This document shows, piece by piece, positions 9,150 to 16,562 of a stretch of DNA of 64,000 bases. How positions within the stretch are numbered: the stretch's first letter is position 1; every line of letters begins with the position of its first letter. A model generated the notes under the pieces. That model was not told the DNA's origin, did no database searches, and was given only the letters and a program-made list of their open reading frames with translations. Made by a program: the position numbers and the translations under genes. The stretch covers positions 124,001 through 188,000 of the forward strand of contig CACXKA010000001.1 in assembly GCA_902768125.1 (NCBI GenBank). The letters are read 5' to 3'. Source of the DNA: an uncultured Bacteroidales bacterium (GTDB lineage Bacteria > Bacteroidota > Bacteroidia > Bacteroidales > Bacteroidaceae).

Positions 9150-10637
9150 CTACTCGTTTCCATTCTCTTCTTCCAGCGAGTGGAATGAGCTGCCATCAAA
9201 GCAGTGTGTACATATCTGACACTTTTCGAGTCCAATCGCCCTAACGATGGTTTCGAGTGAAGAGAACTTGAGACTATCCAGATTCAGGCGATGGGCAATC
9301 TCTGTCACCATCGCCTTGTATTCAGGCGAATCGGTGGTGGCGTAAGCCTTGATGCGTTCAGCAGGCACCTCTACATTCTGTGCCGTCTGTGCATCTGCCA
9401 GCATCGTGGCTGTGTGGGAATGGGTTTCCAAATCCTTGATGACACGACGAGTCACCAACTCCAATTCTGACTTCGAAGCCGAGAAGTTCACGAACGGACA
9501 AGCATAAATCAGTGGAGGACAAGCGATGCGCATATGTACCTCCTTCGCACCCAGTTCCTTCAGCACCTTTGTGTTCTCACGAAGCTGCGTACCACGCACG
9601 ATAGAGTCGTCGCAGAAGAGGCAGCGCTTGCCTTTCAGCTGCTCCTTGTTGGGGATAAGCTTCATCTTTGCCACCAGGTTACGCACCTCTTGACTTGGTG
9701 GCATGAACGAACGAGGCCATGTGGGGGTGTATTTGCTGATGCCACGCTGGTAAGGAATCTTGCTGCCGGCACTGTAACCCACAGCCATACCGATACCTGA
9801 GTCTGGGATACCGCCTACGCAATCCACCTCCGTATCGTCGGTCTCACCCATCGTTCGTCCAGTCTCGAAACGCACGTCTTCCACATTCTTGCCTTCATAC
9901 GAAGAAGTGGGGAATCCGTAGTAAATCCACAGGAACGAACAGATCTGCATCTTCTTGTTAGGCTTGCGCAACTGCTCCATTCCGTCAGCACGCAAGCGCA
10001 CAATCTCGCCAGGTCCCACGTAGTAGTCGGTTTCGTAACCCAAGTTTGCAAATGCGGTGTTCTCGCTGGTCGCAGCCATCGCCCCTTCTTTCTTTCCAAT
10101 CACGATTGGGGTGCGTCCCCAAGCGTCACGAGCCGCGATGATACCGTCCTCCGTCAGCAGGAGCATGGAGCAGGAACCTTTCACTGTGTTGAACACATTC
10201 TCGATGCCCTCCACGAAGGTCTTGCCCTGCACAATCAGCACGCCCACCAACTCCGTCGGGTTGATTTTGCCCGATGAAAACTCCGAGAGATACATGTTTT
10301 CATCCAGCAGTTTGGAGGCAATCTCCTCCATATTGTTGATTTTCGCCACCGTCACAATCGCGAAACGTCCCAAGTGGCTGTTGAACAGCATCGGCTGCGC
10401 ATCGGTGTCGCTGATGATACCAATACCCGATTCACCGTCAAACTTAGACAGTTCCGCCTCGAAGCGTGTACGAAAATAAGTGCTCTCCAGATTATGGATA
10501 GCGCGATAGAACCCTTTTTCCTTGCTATACGTAGCCATACCTCCGCGACGAGTGCCGAGATGTGACTGATAGTCAGTACCATAAAAAAGGTCTGCCGCAC
10601 ATTTTTCCAATGATACGGTCCCAAAAAAACCTCCCAT
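9150..10637 (-). CDS. Amidophosphoribosyltransferase-like protein without the N-terminal catalytic cysteine
   Basis: The 495-residue protein has the layout of PurF: an Ntn-type glutamine amidotransferase domain (about 1-230), then a phosphoribosyltransferase domain with the PRPP loop CDDSIVRGTQ (Cys342-Gln351). Genuine PurF exposes a cysteine at residue 2 as the glutaminase nucleophile; here the protein begins M-G-G-F-F-G, so ammonia release from glutamine by the usual route is not expected. A cysteine-rich C-terminus (CQICTHC) could bind metal. The start is fixed by the family-like N-terminus and by a promoter 29 bases upstream. It may be a Bacteroidota paralogue using free ammonia or performing another phosphoribosyl reaction; PurF function is not proven. 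No other purine gene lies nearby. Confidence 0.72.
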   Translation of the reverse strand: MGGFFGTVSLEKCAADLFYGTDYQSHLGTRRGGMATYSKEKGFYRAIHNLESTYFRTRFEAELSKFDGESGIGIISDTDAQPMLFNSHLGRFAIVTVAKINNMEEIASKLLDENMYLSEFSSGKINPTELVGVLIVQGKTFVEGIENVFNTVKGSCSMLLLTEDGIIAARDAWGRTPIVIGKKEGAMAATSENTAFANLGYETDYYVGPGEIVRLRADGMEQLRKPNKKMQICSFLWIYYGFPTSSYEGKNVEDVRFETGRTMGETDDTEVDCVGGIPDSGIGMAVGYSAGSKIPYQRGISKYTPTWPRSFMPPSQEVRNLVAKMKLIPNKEQLKGKRCLFCDDSIVRGTQLRENTKVLKELGAKEVHMRIACPPLIYACPFVNFSASKSELELVTRRVIKDLETHSHTATMLADAQTAQNVEVPAERIKAYATTDSPEYKAMVTEIAHRLNLDSLKFSSLETIVRAIGLEKCQICTHCFDGSSFHSLEEENGNE

Positions 10638-10665
10638 AAAACAATTGCGTGTTTGAATTCGACTG

Positions 10666-10696
10666 CAAAGTTACGGATAAGTGAGGACACCACAAA
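10666..10696 (-). promoter_or_regulatory. Promoter of the PurF-like gene
   Basis: On the minus strand TTTG (10693-10696) and TAACTTTG (10666-10673) are 19 bases apart, an excellent match to the Bacteroidota vegetative promoter. The predicted leader is about 20 bases. Confidence 0.6.
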
Positions 10697-10915
10697 ATGA
10701 AAAGTAAAACTTTTTTATAACAACCACGAATTTGACTAATTTCACGAACCTTTTGGGGGTATCAGCCACCAACCAAAATACGGGGAAGATTCTGATTCGT
10801 TGAAGAGCCTACGGCTGTTCTGTGTGCGTTCAAACTTCGTCACATGGGCTACGCCGAACAAAGGGTTCGTTTCATTTGCCCCAAAGGGGCGATGTTGAAA
10901 AAACTCAAATAAATA
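10697..10915. other. Intergenic region with CACGAAT motifs and a GC hairpin
   Basis: No gene is seen here. AACCACGAATTT at 10722-10733 recurs inverted at 14239-14250, beyond the BspA-like gene. GCCCCAAAGGGGC at 10878-10890 is a perfect short palindrome. The stretch 10790-10880 shows no coding sense. Confidence 0.5.
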
Positions 10916-10947
10916 TTTGGTTCTTTACTCACTTATCCGTACCTTTG
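10916..10947 (+). promoter_or_regulatory. Promoter of the BspA-like gene
   Basis: TTTG at 10916-10919 and TACCTTTG at 10940-10947 are separated by 20 bases. The predicted leader to the ATG at 10992 is about 40 bases. Confidence 0.6.
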
Positions 10948-10991
10948 TACCCACATATTTACAAAGACAATCTTTTACAAACCTATTTGAT

Positions 10992-13900
10992 ATGAATACT
11001 ACATTACAAAGAAGTCTTTTTATGCGGGCAATCATGGTGATGCTCGTGATGCTGGCGTCGGTGACAGCAGGAGCACAGGAAACAAAGTCGTGGGCACTCT
11101 GGAGCGCAAATAAAAAAACATTGTATTTTGTTAGGGACAATGTGGATCATCAAGCTGGTGAAAAGCATAATAATGTTTCAATTGCAAACGTGTGGAAGAT
11201 TGCGGATTATAATGACAAAAAGCAAGTGGCCACAGAAAAAACTGCTCAATGGGTGAAAACAGCGAAAGGAACTTGTACCCATGTGGTGTTTGAGTCTTCG
11301 TTCAGCAAAGCCCGCCCCATCAGCTGCAAAGGTTGGTTCAACGGTTTCGCCCAACTGACAAGCATTTCAAACATAATACACCTGAAAACCAATGAAGTCA
11401 CTGACATGAGTTACATGTTTAAAGGGTGTAAATCTCTGAAATCTCTCAATCTGGCCAAATTCAATACATCAAAAGTGACGGACATGAGCCACATGTTCGA
11501 TGGTTGCAGTGGCTTGGCTACTTTGAATACGGGGACTTTAGATGCTCAAAACGTGACGGACATGAGCTTCATGTTCCGAGGATGTGCTTCTCTAAAGACT
11601 CTTGATTTGACTGATTTCGTTAGTTCTCATGTGAGGAATATGAGGGCTATGTTTAAGGGCTGTGATAGCCTGACTTCCCTCAATCTATGCGGATTCAACA
11701 TCCAATCTGTGGGTATGAAGAACATGACCAACATGTTTTTTGGGTGTGGAAAATTGGTGTCTATCTTTATAGATGATCACATTTGGAAAAAAGTCAAGTC
11801 GGGACAGAAGAACATGTTTAAAAATTGCCAAGCATTGGTGGGTGCAGATGGTACAGCAGTGGCAAAAATGAACAAAAATACCATCAAGAAAATGAATAAA
11901 GATGGCAAGAAATGGGCTCATGCAGGCGAGAATGGACTTCTAAGATTGGATCAAAAATTTTCATTGAATGGTCCCGATGAGATTGTATCGTTTTGGATGA
12001 AAAACAAACAGGTCACTTCGGCGAGGGAGGGAGACCAGGTTGAGGTAGAGGTGGATGTGCCAGAAGGGAATAAGTTGCTTAATCTAACGGCAACATGCGG
12101 CAACACACCAGTGACGCTTACATACGACGATGACGAGGGAGTTTACACGTTCACGATGCCCGATGGTCCTGTGACGGTGACACCCGTATTCGAAAAATTC
12201 TACACTTTAGCAGGCAATGTTTCCTTTGACATCAATGGAACCGCCGTAGAGAAGGCGATGCCAGGCGAGCTCGTTTCCTTTGCTGCCACTATCCCTGAGG
12301 GCAAGATGGTGAATCAACTGACCGTGATGCAAGGTGAAGCTCCTGTTGAATTTGATGACTACGGAGACGGCACAGGCGAATTCATGATGCCTAACGGCAA
12401 TGTAACGGTGACAGTAACAATCAAGGACGCACCTACGGAATACACGGTGACTGGGGATGAGCACATGACATTCTATGTGAATGGATGGGAAGTTGAAGAG
12501 GGTGAAAAAGTTTCAGTAGGAGAAATCGTCGTTGTGGAGGTGGAAGACCCTGATGGCCAAAGATTGGACGTACTGACAGCGACGAGGGGCACGACACCTA
12601 TTACTACAACCCTTGACGAGGATGGAAATCATTATTTCACGATGCCTTGGGGCGAAGTGGAGGTGACGGCCACGTATATGGATCCTTATGCATTGAGTGG
12701 TGGACAATATGTGGATTTCTATGATGGGGGAACCCATCAAATCGTAGAGGCATTCAGGGGAGAAAAGGTATGGGTGGACGTGGCTCCTGACGCCATTGAC
12801 GGAGGCATGTACTTGATTGAAGGTAACTACAAATCGGATTCTGAGGATGTGCATTTCCAGAAAGAAGAAGATGGTGTCAACTACTACTTCATCATGCCCG
12901 ACCATGATGTGACGGTGGATGCTGTGCTGACGAAACAGGAGACACTGGTGCTGAACCTGCTGACTGATGAAGCGACGGAAACCATCGAAGGTAGAGAAAT
13001 GGCAAGCCTGATGATGCAATGGGAGGGCTATCTGACCGACGTGAAAATAGTGGAGAAAACCTCTAATGATCCTTATGATTATCTATATAGACATTATGAT
13101 TTCAATGGTGATGGGAAAAATGATGCGGTCATGATTGAAAAAAGTAAAAGTAGCGACGTTGAACCCACTTATACGATGAAACGCGAGGATGGTGTCACCT
13201 CTTTGGGCGCGAACTACTGCATGACGTTGCGTAGTCCTGGTTTCCCATCCAAGTACAAGGATGTGCTGTTCAACTTCGGCAAGTCGGAAACCGTCACGTG
13301 TATCTTCTTATATGATGGACTCAACAACAACCACACGTTGATGGCTTACGATGGGGAGCAGGTGAATGCTTCGTTCCCTGACCGTATCTTGTACAAGGAT
13401 GGTGACTGGAACACCCTCTGCCTGCCGTTCGACGTGACGGTGGCTGGCAGTCCTCTGGACGGTGATGGTGTGGAGGTGAAGACGTTGAAGGATGCTTCGC
13501 TGAATGATGAAGGCACCCTGACGCTGACCTTTACGGATAAAGAGACGGAACTGAAGGCAGGTGTGCCGTACCTGATCAAGTGGAAGCAACCCGAGCCCTA
13601 TGTAGCATTCAGTTACGAGCACCCAGAATTAGCCTCCGATTTGTATGCACCGACCTTCAAGAACGTGAAGCTCAACGCCACCTTGAATCCAGAGACAATT
13701 GACGAACTCATCTCCTTTGAAGGCACATACACATTGTGGGAACGCATTGATGATTCACCCAGTATGCTGCTCTTGGGTGCGAAGAACGAACTTTATTACC
13801 CGAAGAAAGAGATTGTGAAGACGGAGATAAAGATTGGAGAAGAAATTATAGAAGAAATTTCAGAGAACTACTCATACCTCTATCCTTTCCGTGCTTACTT

Positions 13901-14120
13901 CCAACTCTTGGGCGGCATCGAAGCCATTGACCCAAGTCTGGGTGGAAGCATCAAGAACATGGTGGTGGACTTCGGAGACGAGGAAACGAACATCGAGACA
14001 GTGGACAGTGGACAGTTGACAGATGACAGTTGGTACACGCTGAGCGGTGTGAAACTGAACGGCAAGCCCGCCACGAAGGGTGTGTATCTCTTTAACGGCA
14101 AAAAAATCGTAATTAAATAA
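10992..14120 (+). CDS. BspA-family leucine-rich surface protein
   Basis: The start at 10992 gives a 1,042-residue protein with a clear signal peptide ending TAGAQE; the frame extends upstream to 10917 but that lies in the promoter. Residues about 134-280 hold DUF285/BspA leucine-rich units with the recurring V-T-D-M-S-x-M-F-x-G-C pattern. Four beta repeats of the divergent InlB/Flg_new type (about 320-665) each end in F-x-M-P followed by V-T-V or V-E-V. Residues about 805-1010 form a module (LYKDGDWNTLCLPFDV) that also occurs in the GLUG protein at 48954-50552. The last 29 residues follow W-Y-x-L-x-G-x-K-L and G-V-Y-L-F-N-G-K-K, a tail shared with two other exported proteins here and a candidate sorting signal. 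BspA relatives bind host proteins or other bacteria; the ligand here is unknown. Confidence 0.85.
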   Translation: MNTTLQRSLFMRAIMVMLVMLASVTAGAQETKSWALWSANKKTLYFVRDNVDHQAGEKHNNVSIANVWKIADYNDKKQVATEKTAQWVKTAKGTCTHVVFESSFSKARPISCKGWFNGFAQLTSISNIIHLKTNEVTDMSYMFKGCKSLKSLNLAKFNTSKVTDMSHMFDGCSGLATLNTGTLDAQNVTDMSFMFRGCASLKTLDLTDFVSSHVRNMRAMFKGCDSLTSLNLCGFNIQSVGMKNMTNMFFGCGKLVSIFIDDHIWKKVKSGQKNMFKNCQALVGADGTAVAKMNKNTIKKMNKDGKKWAHAGENGLLRLDQKFSLNGPDEIVSFWMKNKQVTSAREGDQVEVEVDVPEGNKLLNLTATCGNTPVTLTYDDDEGVYTFTMPDGPVTVTPVFEKFYTLAGNVSFDINGTAVEKAMPGELVSFAATIPEGKMVNQLTVMQGEAPVEFDDYGDGTGEFMMPNGNVTVTVTIKDAPTEYTVTGDEHMTFYVNGWEVEEGEKVSVGEIVVVEVEDPDGQRLDVLTATRGTTPITTTLDEDGNHYFTMPWGEVEVTATYMDPYALSGGQYVDFYDGGTHQIVEAFRGEKVWVDVAPDAIDGGMYLIEGNYKSDSEDVHFQKEEDGVNYYFIMPDHDVTVDAVLTKQETLVLNLLTDEATETIEGREMASLMMQWEGYLTDVKIVEKTSNDPYDYLYRHYDFNGDGKNDAVMIEKSKSSDVEPTYTMKREDGVTSLGANYCMTLRSPGFPSKYKDVLFNFGKSETVTCIFLYDGLNNNHTLMAYDGEQVNASFPDRILYKDGDWNTLCLPFDVTVAGSPLDGDGVEVKTLKDASLNDEGTLTLTFTDKETELKAGVPYLIKWKQPEPYVAFSYEHPELASDLYAPTFKNVKLNATLNPETIDELISFEGTYTLWERIDDSPSMLLLGAKNELYYPKKEIVKTEIKIGEEIIEEISENYSYLYPFRAYFQLLGGIEAIDPSLGGSIKNMVVDFGDEETNIETVDSGQLTDDSWYTLSGVKLNGKPATKGVYLFNGKKIVIK

Positions 14121-14125
14121 TAACA

Positions 14126-14250
14126 ACGAATTAAAACGAATTCAACGAATGAGAAGAACGAACACGAATCTCTCGAATAAACACGAATAAATAAAGCATC
14201 TAAATTCGTTAAATTCGTGTAATTCGTGTTCAAAAAAAAAATTCGTGGTT
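14126..14250. repeat. ACGAAT / ATTCGT repeat cluster
   Basis: Five ACGAAT copies (14126, 14136, 14145, 14164, 14183), a sixth partial CGAAT, then four inverted ATTCGT copies (14204, 14213, 14222, 14241). The cluster lies between the BspA-like gene and its small companion gene and could form alternative stems. Confidence 0.75.
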
Positions 14251-14264
14251 AAAAGTAGAAGATT

Positions 14265-14465
14265 ATGAAGAAGATATATATGAAGCCTCAGATGGAGGTG
14301 ATAGGAATGAACATGCAGGGTGTCCTTGTTGGCAGCACTGTAGATAAAATCGAAGGTGACGTTGGCTATAAAGGTGGCGGCACTGGTGGTGGACGTGCTC
14401 CGATGATGCCCGACTTCGACGAGTTCGAAGACCAATTCGACTTCACGGACATCAAATTGTGGTAG
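14265..14465 (+). CDS. Small peptide with YMKP motif and Gly-rich, acidic C-terminus
   Basis: A 66-residue product. The N-terminus reads MKKIYMKPQMEV and continues to a hydrophobic LVGS step; then come a Gly-rich stretch (KGGGTGGGR) and an acidic Asp/Phe/Glu tail. There is no clear signal peptide. A second small gene at 50549-50752 has the same Y-M-K-P-x-M core and LV-x-x-S step and also follows a large exported protein with the same C-terminal tail. Short open frames starting with MKK and a K-P motif are frequent in Prevotella-like genomes as hypothetical proteins. A leader-peptide-like N-terminal part and a variable C-terminal part are visible, but no modifying enzyme is adjacent. Function unknown. 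Confidence 0.65.
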   Translation: MKKIYMKPQMEVIGMNMQGVLVGSTVDKIEGDVGYKGGGTGGGRAPMMPDFDEFEDQFDFTDIKLW

Positions 14466-14527
14466 AATAAAGGTTAAGGGTTATGGGTTAAAGGTTAAAA
14501 GAATCGGTTATCAGTTATCGGTTATAG
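14466..14527. repeat. Low-complexity GGTTA-type repeat
   Basis: Degenerate units GGTTAAG, GGTTATG, GGTTAAA, GGTTATC run from the end of the small peptide gene to the following terminator. Confidence 0.6.
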
Positions 14528-14536
14528 AAGGAAGGG

Positions 14537-14570
14537 AGCCTGTTCATGAGAATGGGCTTCTTTTTCTTGT
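14537..14570 (+). terminator. Rho-independent terminator of the BspA/peptide unit
   Basis: AGCCTGTTC (14537-14545) pairs with GAATGGGCT (14550-14558), two wobble pairs, four-base loop, then a T-rich run. Confidence 0.7.
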
Positions 14571-14576
14571 TTTTAT

Positions 14577-14607
14577 TTTGTGGATTCACCAATTAGTCGT
14601 ATCTTCG
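14577..14607 (+). promoter_or_regulatory. Promoter of the ATPase/DUF4435 pair
   Basis: TTTG (14577-14580), 19 bases, TATCTTCG (14600-14607), one mismatch to TAnnTTTG. The ATG follows 17 bases later. Confidence 0.5.
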
Positions 14608-14623
14608 CACCATCAAAACCGAT

Positions 14624-15469
14624 ATGACTATGAGAAAAAGAGCTGATTATATCCAGAGCATTGAGATCAAGGCTTTGTGGAAGGGGGGCAGGCACGTGGT
14701 TTGGAACCTCCAACCCGACGTGAATATCCTCAGCGGCATCAATGGTGTGGGCAAAAGCACCATCATCAACCATTCGGCACGCACGCTGGCGGAAATTGAC
14801 CGCGATGAAATTGTGCCAAAGGATGCCCCACAGGGGGTGACCATCAAACTGATGCCTGAGGACGCGACGTACATCAAGTTTGACGTCATCCGCTCGTTCG
14901 ACCGCCCACTGCTGCACAGCGACCTGCTGGAGAAGCTGTCGGACTCGCGTGTGAAGACGGAACTGGACTGGCAAATCTATCGCTTGCAGAAGCGTTTCCT
15001 TGACTATCAGGTGAACATCGGCAACCGCATCATCGAACTGCTGACAAGCGGCGACCCTGAGGATCAAGTGAAGGCTGCGGAGGTGAGTGCGCCCAAGAAG
15101 CAGTTCCAGGATATGATTGACGAACTGTTTGCCGACACGAACAAGAAGATTGACCGCAAGAGCAACGAGATTCAGTTCATGCAGAAGATGGGACAGGGAT
15201 GTGAGGTCATCACTCCCTACCAACTCTCGAGCGGTGAGAAGCAGATGCTTGCCATCCTGCTGACGGTGCTGGTGGAGAACCGCGAACCGTATGCACTCCT
15301 GATGGATGAACCTGAGATTTCGCTCCATATCGACTGGCAACAGCGTCTCATCGACCTGATCCGCCAACTGAATCCGAATGCACAAATCATCCTCTCCACA
15401 CACTCCCCTGCCCTTATCATGGACGGATGGATGAGCAATGTGACAGAGGTGGGAGACATTGCGAATTGA
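14624..15469 (+). CDS. ABC-type AAA ATPase, AriA-like
   Basis: A 281-residue soluble ATPase of the ABC/OLD/RecF group. It has Walker A GINGVGKST (Gly38-Thr46), the ABC signature LSSGEKQ (Leu201-Gln207), Walker B LLMDEPE (Asp228, Glu229) and the switch histidine in STHSPA (His260). Only about 150 residues separate Walker A from the signature, so the coiled-coil insertion of SMC-like proteins is absent or short. The DUF4435 gene follows after 47 bases. In PARIS anti-phage systems an ATPase of this class (AriA) is paired with a DUF4435/TOPRIM effector (AriB); resemblance in gene order and domains is the basis for the name here. A housekeeping role is possible because no mobile-element gene lies nearby. 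ATG at 14630 is an alternative start. Confidence 0.8.
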   Translation: MTMRKRADYIQSIEIKALWKGGRHVVWNLQPDVNILSGINGVGKSTIINHSARTLAEIDRDEIVPKDAPQGVTIKLMPEDATYIKFDVIRSFDRPLLHSDLLEKLSDSRVKTELDWQIYRLQKRFLDYQVNIGNRIIELLTSGDPEDQVKAAEVSAPKKQFQDMIDELFADTNKKIDRKSNEIQFMQKMGQGCEVITPYQLSSGEKQMLAILLTVLVENREPYALLMDEPEISLHIDWQQRLIDLIRQLNPNAQIILSTHSPALIMDGWMSNVTEVGDIAN

Positions 15470-15512
15470 GGTTGGAGATTGGAGGTATGAGGTTTGAAAT
15501 TTAGCGTTGAGG
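15470..15512. repeat. Low-complexity GAGGTT-type repeat
   Basis: Degenerate units of GAGGTTGGAGATTGGAGG type fill the gap between the ATPase and DUF4435 genes; similar to the reverse complement of 9073-9149. Confidence 0.5.
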
Positions 15513-15516
15513 GAAG

Positions 15517-16539
15517 ATGGCTCGGCATTTGCTTTCTAACATCAGTTCCGCCTATATCGAGGCTGCGAACCGTTTGCGTCCGAAGAATCGTAAGCGGAAG
15601 ATTGTCGTGTATGTGGAAAGCTATGATGACATCTTCTTCTGGCGTGACGTGCTGAGCGAGTTTGAGGATGAGAACACGGCGTTTGAGGTGATGCTGCCTT
15701 CGCGCACCAACCTGAACAGGGGCAAGAAGACGGCTCTGATGAACAAGCTGGGCGAGTCGCTAGGTGGATACATGATTGCCTGTGTGGATGCCGACCTCGA
15801 CTACCTGCTGCAACGCCACACGCCTTCATCCCAACGGATGCTGGACAACCCCTACGTGATTCACACCTATGTCTATTCCATCGAGAGTTACCAGTGCTAT
15901 GCCCCATCGCTCCACAACGTGTGTGTGATGGCAACGCTGAACGACCGCAATCTCTTCAACTTTGAGGAATACCTGCACCAATACTCGGAAATCATCTACG
16001 AGCTGTTTGTCTGGATGGTGTGGCTGCATCGGAATGGACGTTTCAACGACTTCCCGCTGAACAACTTCAACAACATCGTGCAAGTGGAGCAGCTGAATGT
16101 GTTCAAGCCCATTGATGCGCTGGAGAGACTGCGCCGACGGGTGAACCGCAAGCTGTCGTGGCTCCAACAGCACGTGAAGGATGCGAAGGGGAAACTCACG
16201 CCCCTGAAGGTGGAACTGGAAGGTCTCGGATTGAGGAAGGACAACACATACCTCTTCATGCAGGGACACCACTTGATGGAGAACGTGGTAGACGCCGCCC
16301 TGACGCCTGTGTGCACCATCTTGCGACGCGAACGGGAGAAGGACATCAAGATGCTGGCCCGAGGCAACAACCAGCAGATGAACAACGAACTTGCCTGCTA
16401 CTCACACAGCCAATTTCAACCTGCACAGATGCTACGTCGCAACACCCAATTCAAGGATTGCGACACGTATCAAATGCTCAGAAACAGAATAGCAGAATTT
16501 CTTCAGAAGAATAATAAAATAGAAATCCCCAACACTTGA
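15517..16539 (+). CDS. DUF4435 (TOPRIM-like) protein, AriB-like
   Basis: A 340-residue protein with a DUF4435 domain, related to TOPRIM nucleases. The expected acidic residues are present: Glu34 in YVESYDD and the Asp91/Asp93/Asp95 cluster in CVDADLD, with a predicted alternating helix-strand core between them. A helical C-terminal half (about 180-340) has no recognised domain. It is the second gene of a two-gene unit with the ATPase; in PARIS-like pairs the ATPase holds and releases such a protein as toxic effector. The intact acidic triad suggests it is catalytically competent, if the analogy holds. The final codons lie inside a terminator hairpin shared with the convergent sensor gene. Confidence 0.78.
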   Translation: MARHLLSNISSAYIEAANRLRPKNRKRKIVVYVESYDDIFFWRDVLSEFEDENTAFEVMLPSRTNLNRGKKTALMNKLGESLGGYMIACVDADLDYLLQRHTPSSQRMLDNPYVIHTYVYSIESYQCYAPSLHNVCVMATLNDRNLFNFEEYLHQYSEIIYELFVWMVWLHRNGRFNDFPLNNFNNIVQVEQLNVFKPIDALERLRRRVNRKLSWLQQHVKDAKGKLTPLKVELEGLGLRKDNTYLFMQGHHLMENVVDAALTPVCTILRREREKDIKMLARGNNQQMNNELACYSHSQFQPAQMLRRNTQFKDCDTYQMLRNRIAEFLQKNNKIEIPNT

Positions 16540-16562
16540 GAATATCAGTTGTTGGGGATTTC
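16522..16562. terminator. Bidirectional terminator overlapping two stop codons
   Basis: GAAATCCCCAACA (16522-16534) and TGTTGGGGATTTC (16550-16562) form a 13-bp perfect stem. The stop codons of the convergent DUF4435 and sensor genes lie in the loop, so the stem encodes the last residues of both proteins. Confidence 0.75.

Noticed and set aside
14126-14250. CRISPR-like array
   Set aside because: Units are 6-8 bases, irregularly spaced and present in both orientations; no spacers or cas genes.
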